A DNA stretch of 21,787 nucleotides from NCBI GenBank assembly GCA_002500485.1, contig DLRJ01000117.1, forward strand, positions 25,544-47,330, written 5' to 3'. Of this stretch, positions 15,489 through 21,787 are shown in pieces; the first letter of the stretch is position 1, and every line of letters starts with the position of its first letter. The notes beneath the pieces were generated by a model. It saw only the letters and a list, made by a program, of their open reading frames with translations, ran no database searches and had not been told where the DNA came from. Origin of the DNA: Dehalococcoidia bacterium UBA7891 (GTDB lineage: Bacteria > Chloroflexota > Dehalococcoidia > Lucifugimonadales > UBA826). The position numbers and the translations under genes were made by a program.

Positions 15489-16646
15489 ATGTTCAATTTC
15501 ACTTTGGAACATAGCGATGGATTTGCTCGGGCAGGATGTATTAAGACTTCCCACGGTGAGATACGTACCCCAGTCTTTATGCCCGTCGCCACGCAAGGCT
15601 CTGTCAAGGCTCTAGACAGAATAGATTTGGAATGCTTGGGAACTCAAATAATTCTTGGCAATGCTTACCATCTCTACTTGCGACCTGGGTCTAAAACAAT
15701 AAAAGAATTAGGAGGGTTGCACTCTTTTATGAACTGGAACAAGCCGATCTTGACCGACAGTGGGGGATTTCAGGGTTTTAGCCTACAACATTTAAGAAAG
15801 ATAACTGACGACGGTATTATTTTCAAATCTCATATTGATGGTTCAACCCATGAATTAACACCGGAATCTGTGGTCGAAATACAAACCGACATTGGGTCTG
15901 ATGTCATTATGCCTCTAGATGTATGCCTCCCAACTGCGGCATCTAAAAATGATTTATTAGACGCGATGAACTTGACTTCTACCTGGTTGGGTCGCTCAAT
16001 ACGTTCCTTGGATAGTAAATCCGACCAGTCTTTGTTTGGAATTGTGCAAGGCGGACTACATATTGACCTTAGGCAGAAATCTGCTGATTTCCTTTCAAGC
16101 CTTAATCTGCCGGGATATGCGATTGGTGGATTGAGTGTAGGGGAGACAAAGGAAAAAATGTACCCAACAGTGGAAATCACTTCCCAATTGTTGCCAATTG
16201 ACAAACCAAGATATCTTATGGGCGTAGGATCGCCAGAGGACTTGGTGGAGGGTGTCGTACGTGGTATCGATATGTTTGACTGCGTACTTCCCACGCGGGT
16301 TGCAAGGAAAGGTGCGATGTACACTAAATATGGTAGACGTAATGTAACGAGATCTGAATACAAAATAAGTGATGATTCTTTTGACGCTGATTGTGATTGT
16401 TATGCTTGCAATCATTTTTCGGCAGGCTATATTCACCATTTGTTCAAGGCGAAGGAATATTTGGCTTATCGATTAGCCTCGATACACAACCTGAGATTTC
16501 TTATGCAAACCATGGCTGATTTACGAGAGGCAATCCAGCAGGGACTAATAAAGGAGTATAGGGAAACATTTTGGGAAAATTATCAACCCGCAGACCAATC
16601 AGCAAGGACTAATCAATCACTCCATCAGGTAAAGCGGTTCGAATAG
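15489..16646 (+). CDS. tgt: tRNA-guanine transglycosylase
   Basis: It exchanges guanine-34 for preQ1 in GUN-anticodon tRNAs, leading to queuosine. The protein has 385 residues, standard for bacterial Tgt, from ATG 15489 (MFNFTLEHSDG). An in-frame extension to 15288 lies inside the exporter gene and is not family-like. Active-site D90 (TDSGGFQ) and nucleophile D264 (DMFDCVLPTR) are present. The zinc site is C302, C304, C307 and H333. GIVQGG and GGLSVGE are also normal. Two substrate-pocket positions differ from the usual bacterial pattern: QGFSL for QVFSL (G96) and LDVC for FDEC (V145). No other queuosine gene is in the window. Confidence 0.95.
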   Translation: MFNFTLEHSDGFARAGCIKTSHGEIRTPVFMPVATQGSVKALDRIDLECLGTQIILGNAYHLYLRPGSKTIKELGGLHSFMNWNKPILTDSGGFQGFSLQHLRKITDDGIIFKSHIDGSTHELTPESVVEIQTDIGSDVIMPLDVCLPTAASKNDLLDAMNLTSTWLGRSIRSLDSKSDQSLFGIVQGGLHIDLRQKSADFLSSLNLPGYAIGGLSVGETKEKMYPTVEITSQLLPIDKPRYLMGVGSPEDLVEGVVRGIDMFDCVLPTRVARKGAMYTKYGRRNVTRSEYKISDDSFDADCDCYACNHFSAGYIHHLFKAKEYLAYRLASIHNLRFLMQTMADLREAIQQGLIKEYRETFWENYQPADQSARTNQSLHQVKRFE

Positions 16647-16660
16647 TAAATCCTTACTAT
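16643..16660. other. Small palindrome spanning both stop codons of tgt and the MoaD-like gene
   Basis: ATAGTAA (16643-16649) and TTACTAT (16654-16660) form a perfect 7-base stem with a 4-base loop, between two convergent genes. Both TAG stops lie within the repeat. It could slow polymerase from either side, but it is AT-rich with no U-tract, so it is at most a weak bidirectional terminator. Confidence 0.3.
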
Positions 16661-16935
16661 CTTCCTCCAGCTACTGCCGGCACGATACTTATCTCGTCTC
16701 CCGAATTCACTCCACTTCCTACCCCTTCCATGAATCTAATATCTTCCCCATTGACGTAGATATTTACAAAGCTTCGTAATTCTCCGTTGTCATCGCATAG
16801 ACGACTTTTAATGCCAGGGAACTGAGAATCCAGTGACGCAATTATTGCACTTACTGTATTCCCATCTGCATTTGCTTTATCTTCTCCGTTGGTTACCTTC
16901 CGCAACGGCGTGGGGATTCTTACGCTCACACTCAT
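16657..16935 (-). CDS. MoaD/ThiS-family sulfur carrier protein with C-terminal Gly-Gly-Arg
   Basis: A 92-residue ubiquitin-like (beta-grasp) protein. The family features are the GNTVSAIIASLDSQFPGIK helix region, a VNIYVNGEDIRF strand, and a GDEISIVPAVAGG tail. Such carriers are adenylated at the C-terminal glycine and converted to a thiocarboxylate that donates sulfur. Here one extra arginine follows Gly-Gly, so it would need trimming before activation, as with the extra alanine of Wolinella HcyS. The ATG start has AAGGAG at good spacing. It is the last of a three-gene unit with the NIL-domain and threonine-synthase-like genes, and no molybdopterin or thiamine genes are near. A role in amino-acid sulfur chemistry is therefore more likely than MoaD function, by inference. 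Confidence 0.85.
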   Translation of the reverse strand: MSVSVRIPTPLRKVTNGEDKANADGNTVSAIIASLDSQFPGIKSRLCDDNGELRSFVNIYVNGEDIRFMEGVGSGVNSGDEISIVPAVAGGR

Positions 16936-16976
16936 TTATTTTCTCCTTGATTTTTAAATCGTCCGGTTCAGGCTGG

Positions 16977-17219
16977 TTAACCTTCAATGATGTCGCCAGC
17001 TATTGGGTCGACCCTCACACCTGTGGAAATTACCCATGCAAGCCCTTCATCTACCACATTACTTTCTCCTTCTAATTCCAACACAACCCACCCCATGTCG
17101 TCTCTTATATCTGCTCTCCTAATGTTGGTTACTATACCGAAATCAACACCAAGTTTATATATCACCGGTTCTTTAATAAGTTCTTGTGGGAAAGTAAATT
17201 TGACACGTTTCGTTGCCAT
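16977..17219 (-). CDS. Free-standing NIL domain protein
   Basis: An 80-residue protein that is a single NIL domain (ferredoxin-like fold). This domain is best known as the C-terminal methionine-sensing part of the MetN ABC-transporter ATPase, and also occurs in proteins tied to homocysteine synthesis. Visible landmarks are VKFTFPQELIKEPVIYKLGVDF, then GIVTNIRRADIRDDMGWVVLELEG, and a GVRVDPI end. I chose ATG 17219 (MATKRVKF); a TTG at 17237 would overlap the upstream gene's stop. Its place between the threonine-synthase-like and sulfur-carrier genes suggests a ligand-binding or partner role in the same pathway, possibly sensing methionine or a related amino acid. Confidence 0.8.
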   Translation of the reverse strand: MATKRVKFTFPQELIKEPVIYKLGVDFGIVTNIRRADIRDDMGWVVLELEGESNVVDEGLAWVISTGVRVDPIAGDIIEG

Positions 17220-17233
17220 AATCTTATACCACC

Positions 17234-18463
17234 TCAATCCTTTTGATTAGACAGCTTCTTTTGGAAGGTGTCTAAATCAGGTTTGGTTTCAATTGGGACC
17301 ACAAAATCTCCCATTGCCTCTAAAGTTTTCAGACCATTTCCTGTGACAAAGGCCACAGTGACTTCGTCTTTTTTAATCTTACCTTGTTTGACCAACCTTT
17401 TTAGGCTGGATATTACCACTCCGCCTGCTGTTTCGGTAAATATTCCTTCTGTTTCAGCTAACAAACGTATGCCATCAATTATCGAATTTTCGTAGGCAAA
17501 AACTCCGGTGCCTCCAGTTTCACGAAGAACTTCAAGTGAATAGGGTCCAGCGGCAGGGTTTCCAATAGCCAAAGATTTTGCAATAGTTTGAGGCCGAACA
17601 GGCTTGACTTGGTTATTACCAGATTCAAATGCTTCTACGATAGGTGAACATCCTTCTGCTTGGGCAAGGTGCATTTTTGTTTTGGCTTTGTCAATTAAGC
17701 CAGCTCCTTCGAATTCTTCCAGGCCTTTCCAAATTTTTGTGTGTAGTTCTCCTGATGCTCCAGGTACTACACAGTGGTCAGGAGCTTTCCAGCCTAATTG
17801 TTCAGCGATTTCATACCCTAGAGTTTTACTCCCTTCGGCATAGTATGGGCGCATGTTTATATTTACAAACGCCCATCTATGAGCGTCTGCGAGTTCGCTG
17901 CAGAATCTGTTAGCCTGATCATATGTACCTTCTACTGCTACCATAGTAGGGCCATAAACAGCCGCACCTTGAATTTTTCCTTGTTCAAGATCAGCTGGAT
18001 AAAATACCATCGTTTGCATCCCTGCCTTGGCACCGTGAGCTGCAACAGACCCCATTAAGTTACCAGTAGACACACATGCTAGAACTTCAAACTCAAATTC
18101 AAGAGCCTTTGTTGTTGTGACAGACACAGGCCTGTCCTTAAAAGAGAAAGTAGGATTCACACTGTCATTTTTTATGTAAAGGTGATCCAAACCGAGTTGG
18201 CGACCCAGATTTTTCGCATGAATTAGAGGAGTAAATCCAGTAGATATATCGACTGCAGAATCCTTTTCTACTGGTAAGAAATCATGGTATCTCCACATAG
18301 TATTTGGCCCAGATTCAATACTTTTTCTGGAGACAGCTTTAGCTACAGAGTCATAGTCATATGAAACTTCCAAAGGGCCAAAACAAAACTCACACGCATT
18401 TAACGGCTCGATTGGGTATTCGCTTTTACATTCTCTGCATTGCAGGCATTTTACGTGCGGCAA
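17234..18463 (-). CDS. thrC: Threonine synthase family PLP enzyme
   Basis: Threonine synthase converts O-phosphohomoserine to threonine and phosphate with PLP. The protein has 409 residues. An N-terminal zinc ribbon (C9, C12, C24, C27) is followed by the fold type II core: PLP lysine K109 in SFKDRP, CVSTGNLMGSVAAHGAKAGM, the phosphate-cup-like VVPGASGELHTKIWKG, KSLAIGNPAAGPYSLEVL and ETEGIFTETAGGV. I preferred the TTG at 18463 because AGGAG lies 7 bases before it; a TTG at 18487 in frame has no ribosome site. The partners (NIL domain, sulfur carrier) are not part of classical threonine synthesis, so a sulfur-incorporating reaction on a phosphorylated amino acid is a possible alternative. Confidence 0.88.
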   Translation of the reverse strand: MPHVKCLQCRECKSEYPIEPLNACEFCFGPLEVSYDYDSVAKAVSRKSIESGPNTMWRYHDFLPVEKDSAVDISTGFTPLIHAKNLGRQLGLDHLYIKNDSVNPTFSFKDRPVSVTTTKALEFEFEVLACVSTGNLMGSVAAHGAKAGMQTMVFYPADLEQGKIQGAAVYGPTMVAVEGTYDQANRFCSELADAHRWAFVNINMRPYYAEGSKTLGYEIAEQLGWKAPDHCVVPGASGELHTKIWKGLEEFEGAGLIDKAKTKMHLAQAEGCSPIVEAFESGNNQVKPVRPQTIAKSLAIGNPAAGPYSLEVLRETGGTGVFAYENSIIDGIRLLAETEGIFTETAGGVVISSLKRLVKQGKIKKDEVTVAFVTGNGLKTLEAMGDFVVPIETKPDLDTFQKKLSNQKD

Positions 18464-18546
18464 TCTTTTGCTCCTCAGTTTTTCCAATACAGTTGTCTAA
18501 AACCGTATAACTTGAGCCACCAATTGAAATCAAGATCAGGCAGGAA

Positions 18547-18576
18547 ATGTTAGCAATGTAGTGATTTCAGTGTCAA
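18547..18576 (-). promoter_or_regulatory. Candidate promoter of the thrC-NIL-sulfur carrier unit
   Basis: On the minus strand a perfect TTGACA (18576-18571) and TAACAT (18552-18547, 4 of 6) are separated by 18 bases, in the 120-base or so gap after the M16 peptidase stop. Transcription would begin near 18540, leaving a leader of about 77 bases in which I recognise no riboswitch. Confidence 0.45.
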
Positions 18577-18607
18577 GGAAATAACAAACGATTTCAAGTT
18601 CATTTCC

Positions 18608-19882
18608 TTATAAATGGGCTATTGAGTTCAATATTGGTTCTTTTGACTCTATGTCTCCAACAATAGCTATATTTAGTTTGGAAATATCCAAATATTGGGA
18701 AGCGGCTTTTTGCAATGTTGATATGTCATGTTCATCTATATGTTTTCTAATGACACTTTCACTCACTATCCGTTTATTGAATAACTCCTGTTGGGCATTC
18801 CATGCAGCTACAGCCTGTGAATCATCCATTCTTAACCCCATTCTCCCTTTTAAGATTCGTTTGGCACGAACGACCTCTGAATCCTCTAATTTTGTTTTTA
18901 AGTTCTCTACCTCTATAAGGACAGCTTTAATAGCATCAATGTATTTATTTTTATCGACCGCCAAAGTTATTCTGAAATCTCCGACATCTTGTAAATGGGT
19001 GATTCCGGACTCTATGTCATAGACCAAACCGAGTCGTTCTCTTATTTCTTGGAATAGTCTGCTACTCATTCCATCTCCTAAAATGACATCCAAAATGTCT
19101 AGTGAATATCTATCGGGATGGTTTCTGGAGACCCCCGGATATCCGATATGAATATGAATTTGTTCTATATCTCTTTCCTCTATATCCAATCTCACTGAAT
19201 TTTGAACAACCTTAATTGAACTAAACTTTGGCTGGTAACCAGTCAATGGGTGAATTAGTAATGATTGATCAACCGATTGAATTAAAGTGTCATGATCTAT
19301 GTTTCCAGCGATGCTGACTACAGTGTTTGTCGGGAGATAAAAATTTTTGATAAACGAACTAATTGTTTCTTGAGTGATATTTGCAACACTTTGCATAGAA
19401 CCAGCAATGTCACGACCTAAGGCATTATTCCCCCACATCAATTTATCTAAATTCAAGGCTGCTTTGGAATCCGGATAATCCTCAATGGATTTTATTTCTT
19501 CAATTATCACTCCACGTTCTGAATCAATATCATCTTCTTTCAATAATGAGTTTTGAATCATGTCGAGTAAGATTTCTATTCCAATTGAGAAATCGTTTTT
19601 GGGAATCTTGCACCAATAGGTCGTCGATTCATATCCAGTGCTCGCATTTAACATGCCACCTGTGGACTCAATAGGGGAGGTAACTAGCAATGGGGAAGGT
19701 CGATCCTTAGTCCCCTTAAACAACATATGTTCTGAGAAATGAGCCACCCCAAATTCATCTCGGGTTTCGTCACGAGACCCGGCTTTGATCGATATAAATA
19801 TTGAAACAGACTCAGAATGGGGCATATTCTGGGTTACTAATCGCAACCCAGAATCTAGTATAGATTTCTTGTGTTTTACCAA
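18608..19882 (-). CDS. M16-family zinc metallopeptidase (pitrilysin/processing-peptidase type)
   Basis: A 424-residue peptidase of the size of the bacterial single-unit M16B enzymes. The inverted zinc motif HFSEH gives H48, E51 and H52, with the downstream Glu in ERGVIIEEI (about 128). The usual sequence around it, GVAHFSEHMLFKGT and STGYESTTYW, is intact, so it should be active. The C-terminal half carries the second M16 repeat, with LGDGMSSRLFQEIRERLGLVY. There is no signal peptide, so a cytoplasmic enzyme is likely. The best start is TTG at 19882, with AAAGG about 12 bases upstream; this is less certain than the others. It lies 19 bases after the dehydrogenase gene and is probably co-transcribed with it. 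The natural substrate is unknown. Confidence 0.9.
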   Translation of the reverse strand: MVKHKKSILDSGLRLVTQNMPHSESVSIFISIKAGSRDETRDEFGVAHFSEHMLFKGTKDRPSPLLVTSPIESTGGMLNASTGYESTTYWCKIPKNDFSIGIEILLDMIQNSLLKEDDIDSERGVIIEEIKSIEDYPDSKAALNLDKLMWGNNALGRDIAGSMQSVANITQETISSFIKNFYLPTNTVVSIAGNIDHDTLIQSVDQSLLIHPLTGYQPKFSSIKVVQNSVRLDIEERDIEQIHIHIGYPGVSRNHPDRYSLDILDVILGDGMSSRLFQEIRERLGLVYDIESGITHLQDVGDFRITLAVDKNKYIDAIKAVLIEVENLKTKLEDSEVVRAKRILKGRMGLRMDDSQAVAAWNAQQELFNKRIVSESVIRKHIDEHDISTLQKAASQYLDISKLNIAIVGDIESKEPILNSIAHL

Positions 19883-19901
19883 TGAAACATTAAACCTTTC
19901 A

Positions 19902-20801
19902 TCAATTCGCTTTATCTTTATTGCGAATTTCCACCCCAGAAATTTCTTCCTGTAGTTTAGCTATTGCCAACGTTGATTCCTGTCCTAAGCCCTTATTCTG
20001 TGCATTAATGTAAGTCTGCTGGATAAGGTTTGATACCTTCATAGGAACTTTTAGTTTTCGTCCCAGATCTGTGGCGAGCCCCACATCTTTGGCTCCCAGG
20101 TCGAGCTTAAAACCTGGTTCAAAGTTGCCTTTGAAAAGTGTATCCGGGTAAGATTTCATGTGGGCAGTATTTCCCGTACTGGCTGATATAGCTTCGTACA
20201 GGATCATCGGGTCTACCCCTGCTTTCACCCCCATACTTAAAGCTTCTGATAAAACCACTCCGAGGGTCATACCAATTAGATTATTGGCAATTTTGCAGAC
20301 AGCACCAGATCCCATCTCTCCGCAATACATAATCTCTGATCCCATCACGTCCAAGATTGGTTTGTATTTTTCGTATTTTGTTTGATCCCCTCCGACCATG
20401 ATGCATAATGTCCCTTTTTCAGACCCAACCGTACCACCGCTTACAGGAGCATCTAATATAGTTGCACCTTTTTGTTCGTATAGTGAGGCTACATTGCGAA
20501 TAGTGTCAGGATCAGTAGTGCTTAGATCAAAATGGGTGGTATTTTGGGATGCTCCAGATAGTAACCCTCCCTCACCCAAGGTAACTTCTTCAACATCTTG
20601 TGGTCTAGGTAAAGATGTAAACACTACTTCTGTGCTTCGGGCGACTTGAGCTGGATTTTCAGCAAAAATCGCACCCATGGCTACAATTTCATTTGCCGCT
20701 TCCTTATTTATGTCATACACAAACAGGTCATGACCTGCATTTATTATGTGTTTGACCATGTGCTGACCCATTAATCCTATGCCTATGAATCCTACTTTCA
20801 T
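19902..20801 (-). CDS. 3-hydroxyisobutyrate dehydrogenase-family NAD(P)-dependent oxidoreductase
   Basis: A 299-residue beta-hydroxyacid dehydrogenase. The Rossmann motif GFIGIGLMGQHMVKH opens the protein. The substrate-binding signature DAPVSGGTVGSEKGTL is at 117-132, and catalytic K170 with N173 lies in GAVCKIANNLIG. The all-helical C-terminal half is complete. The family covers 3-hydroxyisobutyrate, tartronate semialdehyde, glyoxylate/succinic semialdehyde and related reductions, and sequence alone does not separate them. The ATG 20801 has GGGAG 9 bases upstream. A CCG-domain oxidoreductase gene lies 290 bases upstream on the same strand, so a shared role in hydroxy-acid turnover is possible but not shown. 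Confidence 0.88.
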   Translation of the reverse strand: MKVGFIGIGLMGQHMVKHIINAGHDLFVYDINKEAANEIVAMGAIFAENPAQVARSTEVVFTSLPRPQDVEEVTLGEGGLLSGASQNTTHFDLSTTDPDTIRNVASLYEQKGATILDAPVSGGTVGSEKGTLCIMVGGDQTKYEKYKPILDVMGSEIMYCGEMGSGAVCKIANNLIGMTLGVVLSEALSMGVKAGVDPMILYEAISASTGNTAHMKSYPDTLFKGNFEPGFKLDLGAKDVGLATDLGRKLKVPMKVSNLIQQTYINAQNKGLGQESTLAIAKLQEEISGVEIRNKDKAN

Positions 20802-20852
20802 TTGGTACTCTCCCTTTGAAAAGGATTGGCTGATAATTCGTAATGAGATTTG

Positions 20853-20880
20853 ATTTTATAGCACAGCCTAAAAGAATCAA
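20853..20880 (-). promoter_or_regulatory. Candidate promoter of the dehydrogenase-M16 unit
   Basis: On the minus strand TTGATT (20880-20875) and TAAAAT (20858-20853) are separated by 16 bases, giving a start near 20846, about 45 bases before the ATG. It lies in the 290-base gap 20802-21091, the largest apart from the pyr leader. I see no terminator hairpin, RNA gene or convincing small gene in the rest of that gap. Confidence 0.35.
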
Positions 20881-21091
20881 TCCGTTTCATGGATATCACT
20901 TAACTGGATGTATCTAGAACCGCTAGGAGTCATGGAGGAGTAAATCACTTATAACGGTGGACATTTTGGCTCTGATTCCTTTAAACGGTTGGATTTTTCT
21001 AGTAAGCATGGCGACCAAATCAAGTATATTGTTGGTGGCTTATATGCGTAGTAGTTTGGGAATCGTTTAGAAGACTGGGATTAAAAGAGGC

Positions 21092-21787
21092 TTATAGATA
21101 ATCGGCTATAACTTGAACAAGGTGTTTGGATTTTCGGCCGGTTCCTTGTTCTATTTGTTCACGGCAGGACACACCTTCCGTGATAACTAGAGTGTCTTCT
21201 TGCTCTGTTCTTAATTGTGGAAACAGCGTTTCTTCACCTATTTGCATGGAGATTTCATAATGATCTTTTAGGTACCCAAAAGATCCTGCCATACCACAAC
21301 AACCAGATTTAACCTCAGATGCGTGAAGGCCCGGTATGTGCTCCAACACCTTCATTGCAGCCTCAGTTCCTACCAAGGCTTTCTGGTGGCAATGGCCATG
21401 GAGAACAGCATTTTGGTTTTCCGGGGGATTTTCAAAAACAATATCAGGATTATTTTCCAAAGCGTATAGAAAAAATTCTTCAATCAACATAGTACTTTGA
21501 GCTATCTCAGAGGATTTTTTCTCATCCTCCATAAGATCCCCAAAATCTCCCAGAAATCCAAGGACACAGCTCGGCTCAATACCGACTAATTTTGCCCCGT
21601 TTTTCACGTAAGGATATATCTGCTCTACGTTAAAGGCGATGTTGTCTTTAGCTGCATCTATCATTCCATTTGACAACATGGGGCGACCACAACACTTCAG
21701 GTTGGGTAGGATAACCTGGTAGCCCAGTTTTTCAATTACTTCGACTGCTGCAATTCCCAATTCTGGGTGGTTAAAATTAGTTGTAGT
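21092..21787 (-). CDS. (Fe-S)-binding CCG-domain oxidoreductase, C-terminal part (5' end outside window)
   Basis: The last 231 residues of a longer protein entering from the right edge. It begins in the middle of a domain at TTTNFNHPELGIAAVEV. Two CCG (cysteine-rich, PF02754-like) modules are visible: LKCCGRPMLSNG with EPSCV, and HGHCHQKALVG with SGCCGMAGSFGYLKDHYEIS. The end CREQIEQGTGRKSKHLVQVI matches the C-terminus of FAD-linked oxidase/Fe-S fusion proteins and of GlcF/GlpC-type subunits that oxidise glycolate, lactate or glycerol 3-phosphate. Whether this gene carries a FAD domain cannot be seen. The CCG cysteines bind a non-classical cluster in related enzymes such as heterodisulfide reductase. 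Confidence 0.85.
   Translation of the reverse strand, partial: TTTNFNHPELGIAAVEVIEKLGYQVILPNLKCCGRPMLSNGMIDAAKDNIAFNVEQIYPYVKNGAKLVGIEPSCVLGFLGDFGDLMEDEKKSSEIAQSTMLIEEFFLYALENNPDIVFENPPENQNAVLHGHCHQKALVGTEAAMKVLEHIPGLHASEVKSGCCGMAGSFGYLKDHYEISMQIGEETLFPQLRTEQEDTLVITEGVSCREQIEQGTGRKSKHLVQVIADYL

Noticed and set aside
21008..21070. 20-codon plus-strand ORF in the 290-base gap
   Set aside because: It has no ribosome site and no recognisable features; length is within chance expectation.

Overview
The window is a gene-dense, AT-rich bacterial chromosome segment with almost no intergenic space and many short gene overlaps. It most likely comes from a free-living Chloroflexota bacterium, perhaps a marine Dehalococcoidia/SAR202-type lineage. 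That placement is inferred from the DUF5671-like membrane protein, the gene mix and the general look of the proteins; no rRNA or tRNA gene is present to confirm it. About half of the genes appear to start at TTG, often behind a good Shine-Dalgarno sequence. I see no mobile elements, CRISPR arrays or RNA genes.

Minus strand 7608 to 1 is a de novo pyrimidine operon in the order pyrR, pyrB, pyrC, carA, a glycerophosphodiester phosphodiesterase (GDPD) gene, carB. carB runs off the left edge. Genes are spaced by 1 to 20 bases or overlap. The leader (about 7609-7790) holds a recognisable PyrR-binding hairpin followed by an intrinsic terminator and a candidate antiterminator, so the operon is probably controlled by UMP/PRPP-sensed transcription attenuation. 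The odd member is the GDPD gene, which sits between the two carbamoyl-phosphate synthase subunit genes.

Plus strand 7913-8876 is a short two-gene unit (Nudix hydrolase, GNAT acetyltransferase), divergent from the pyr operon. It converges on a second minus-strand operon (12742 to 8884): rph (RNase PH), a membrane-anchored NTF2-like protein, a 13-TM DUF5671-like protein built of internal repeats, and a metallo-beta-lactamase hydrolase. Plus strand 12942-16646 is aroK, aroB, a TauE/SafE-type exporter and tgt, giving two adjacent steps of the shikimate pathway plus queuosine tRNA modification.

Minus strand 18463 to 16657 is a compact unit of a threonine-synthase-family PLP enzyme, a free-standing NIL domain protein and a MoaD/ThiS-like sulfur carrier whose C-terminus is Gly-Gly-Arg. 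This trio is the most suggestive of an under-described system: it resembles protein-thiocarboxylate sulfur-transfer modules for amino-acid synthesis (CysO/CysM, HcyS/HcyD). Further right on the minus strand are an M16 zinc peptidase, a 3-hydroxyisobutyrate-dehydrogenase-family reductase, and the C-terminal part of a CCG-domain Fe-S oxidoreductase that enters from the right edge.
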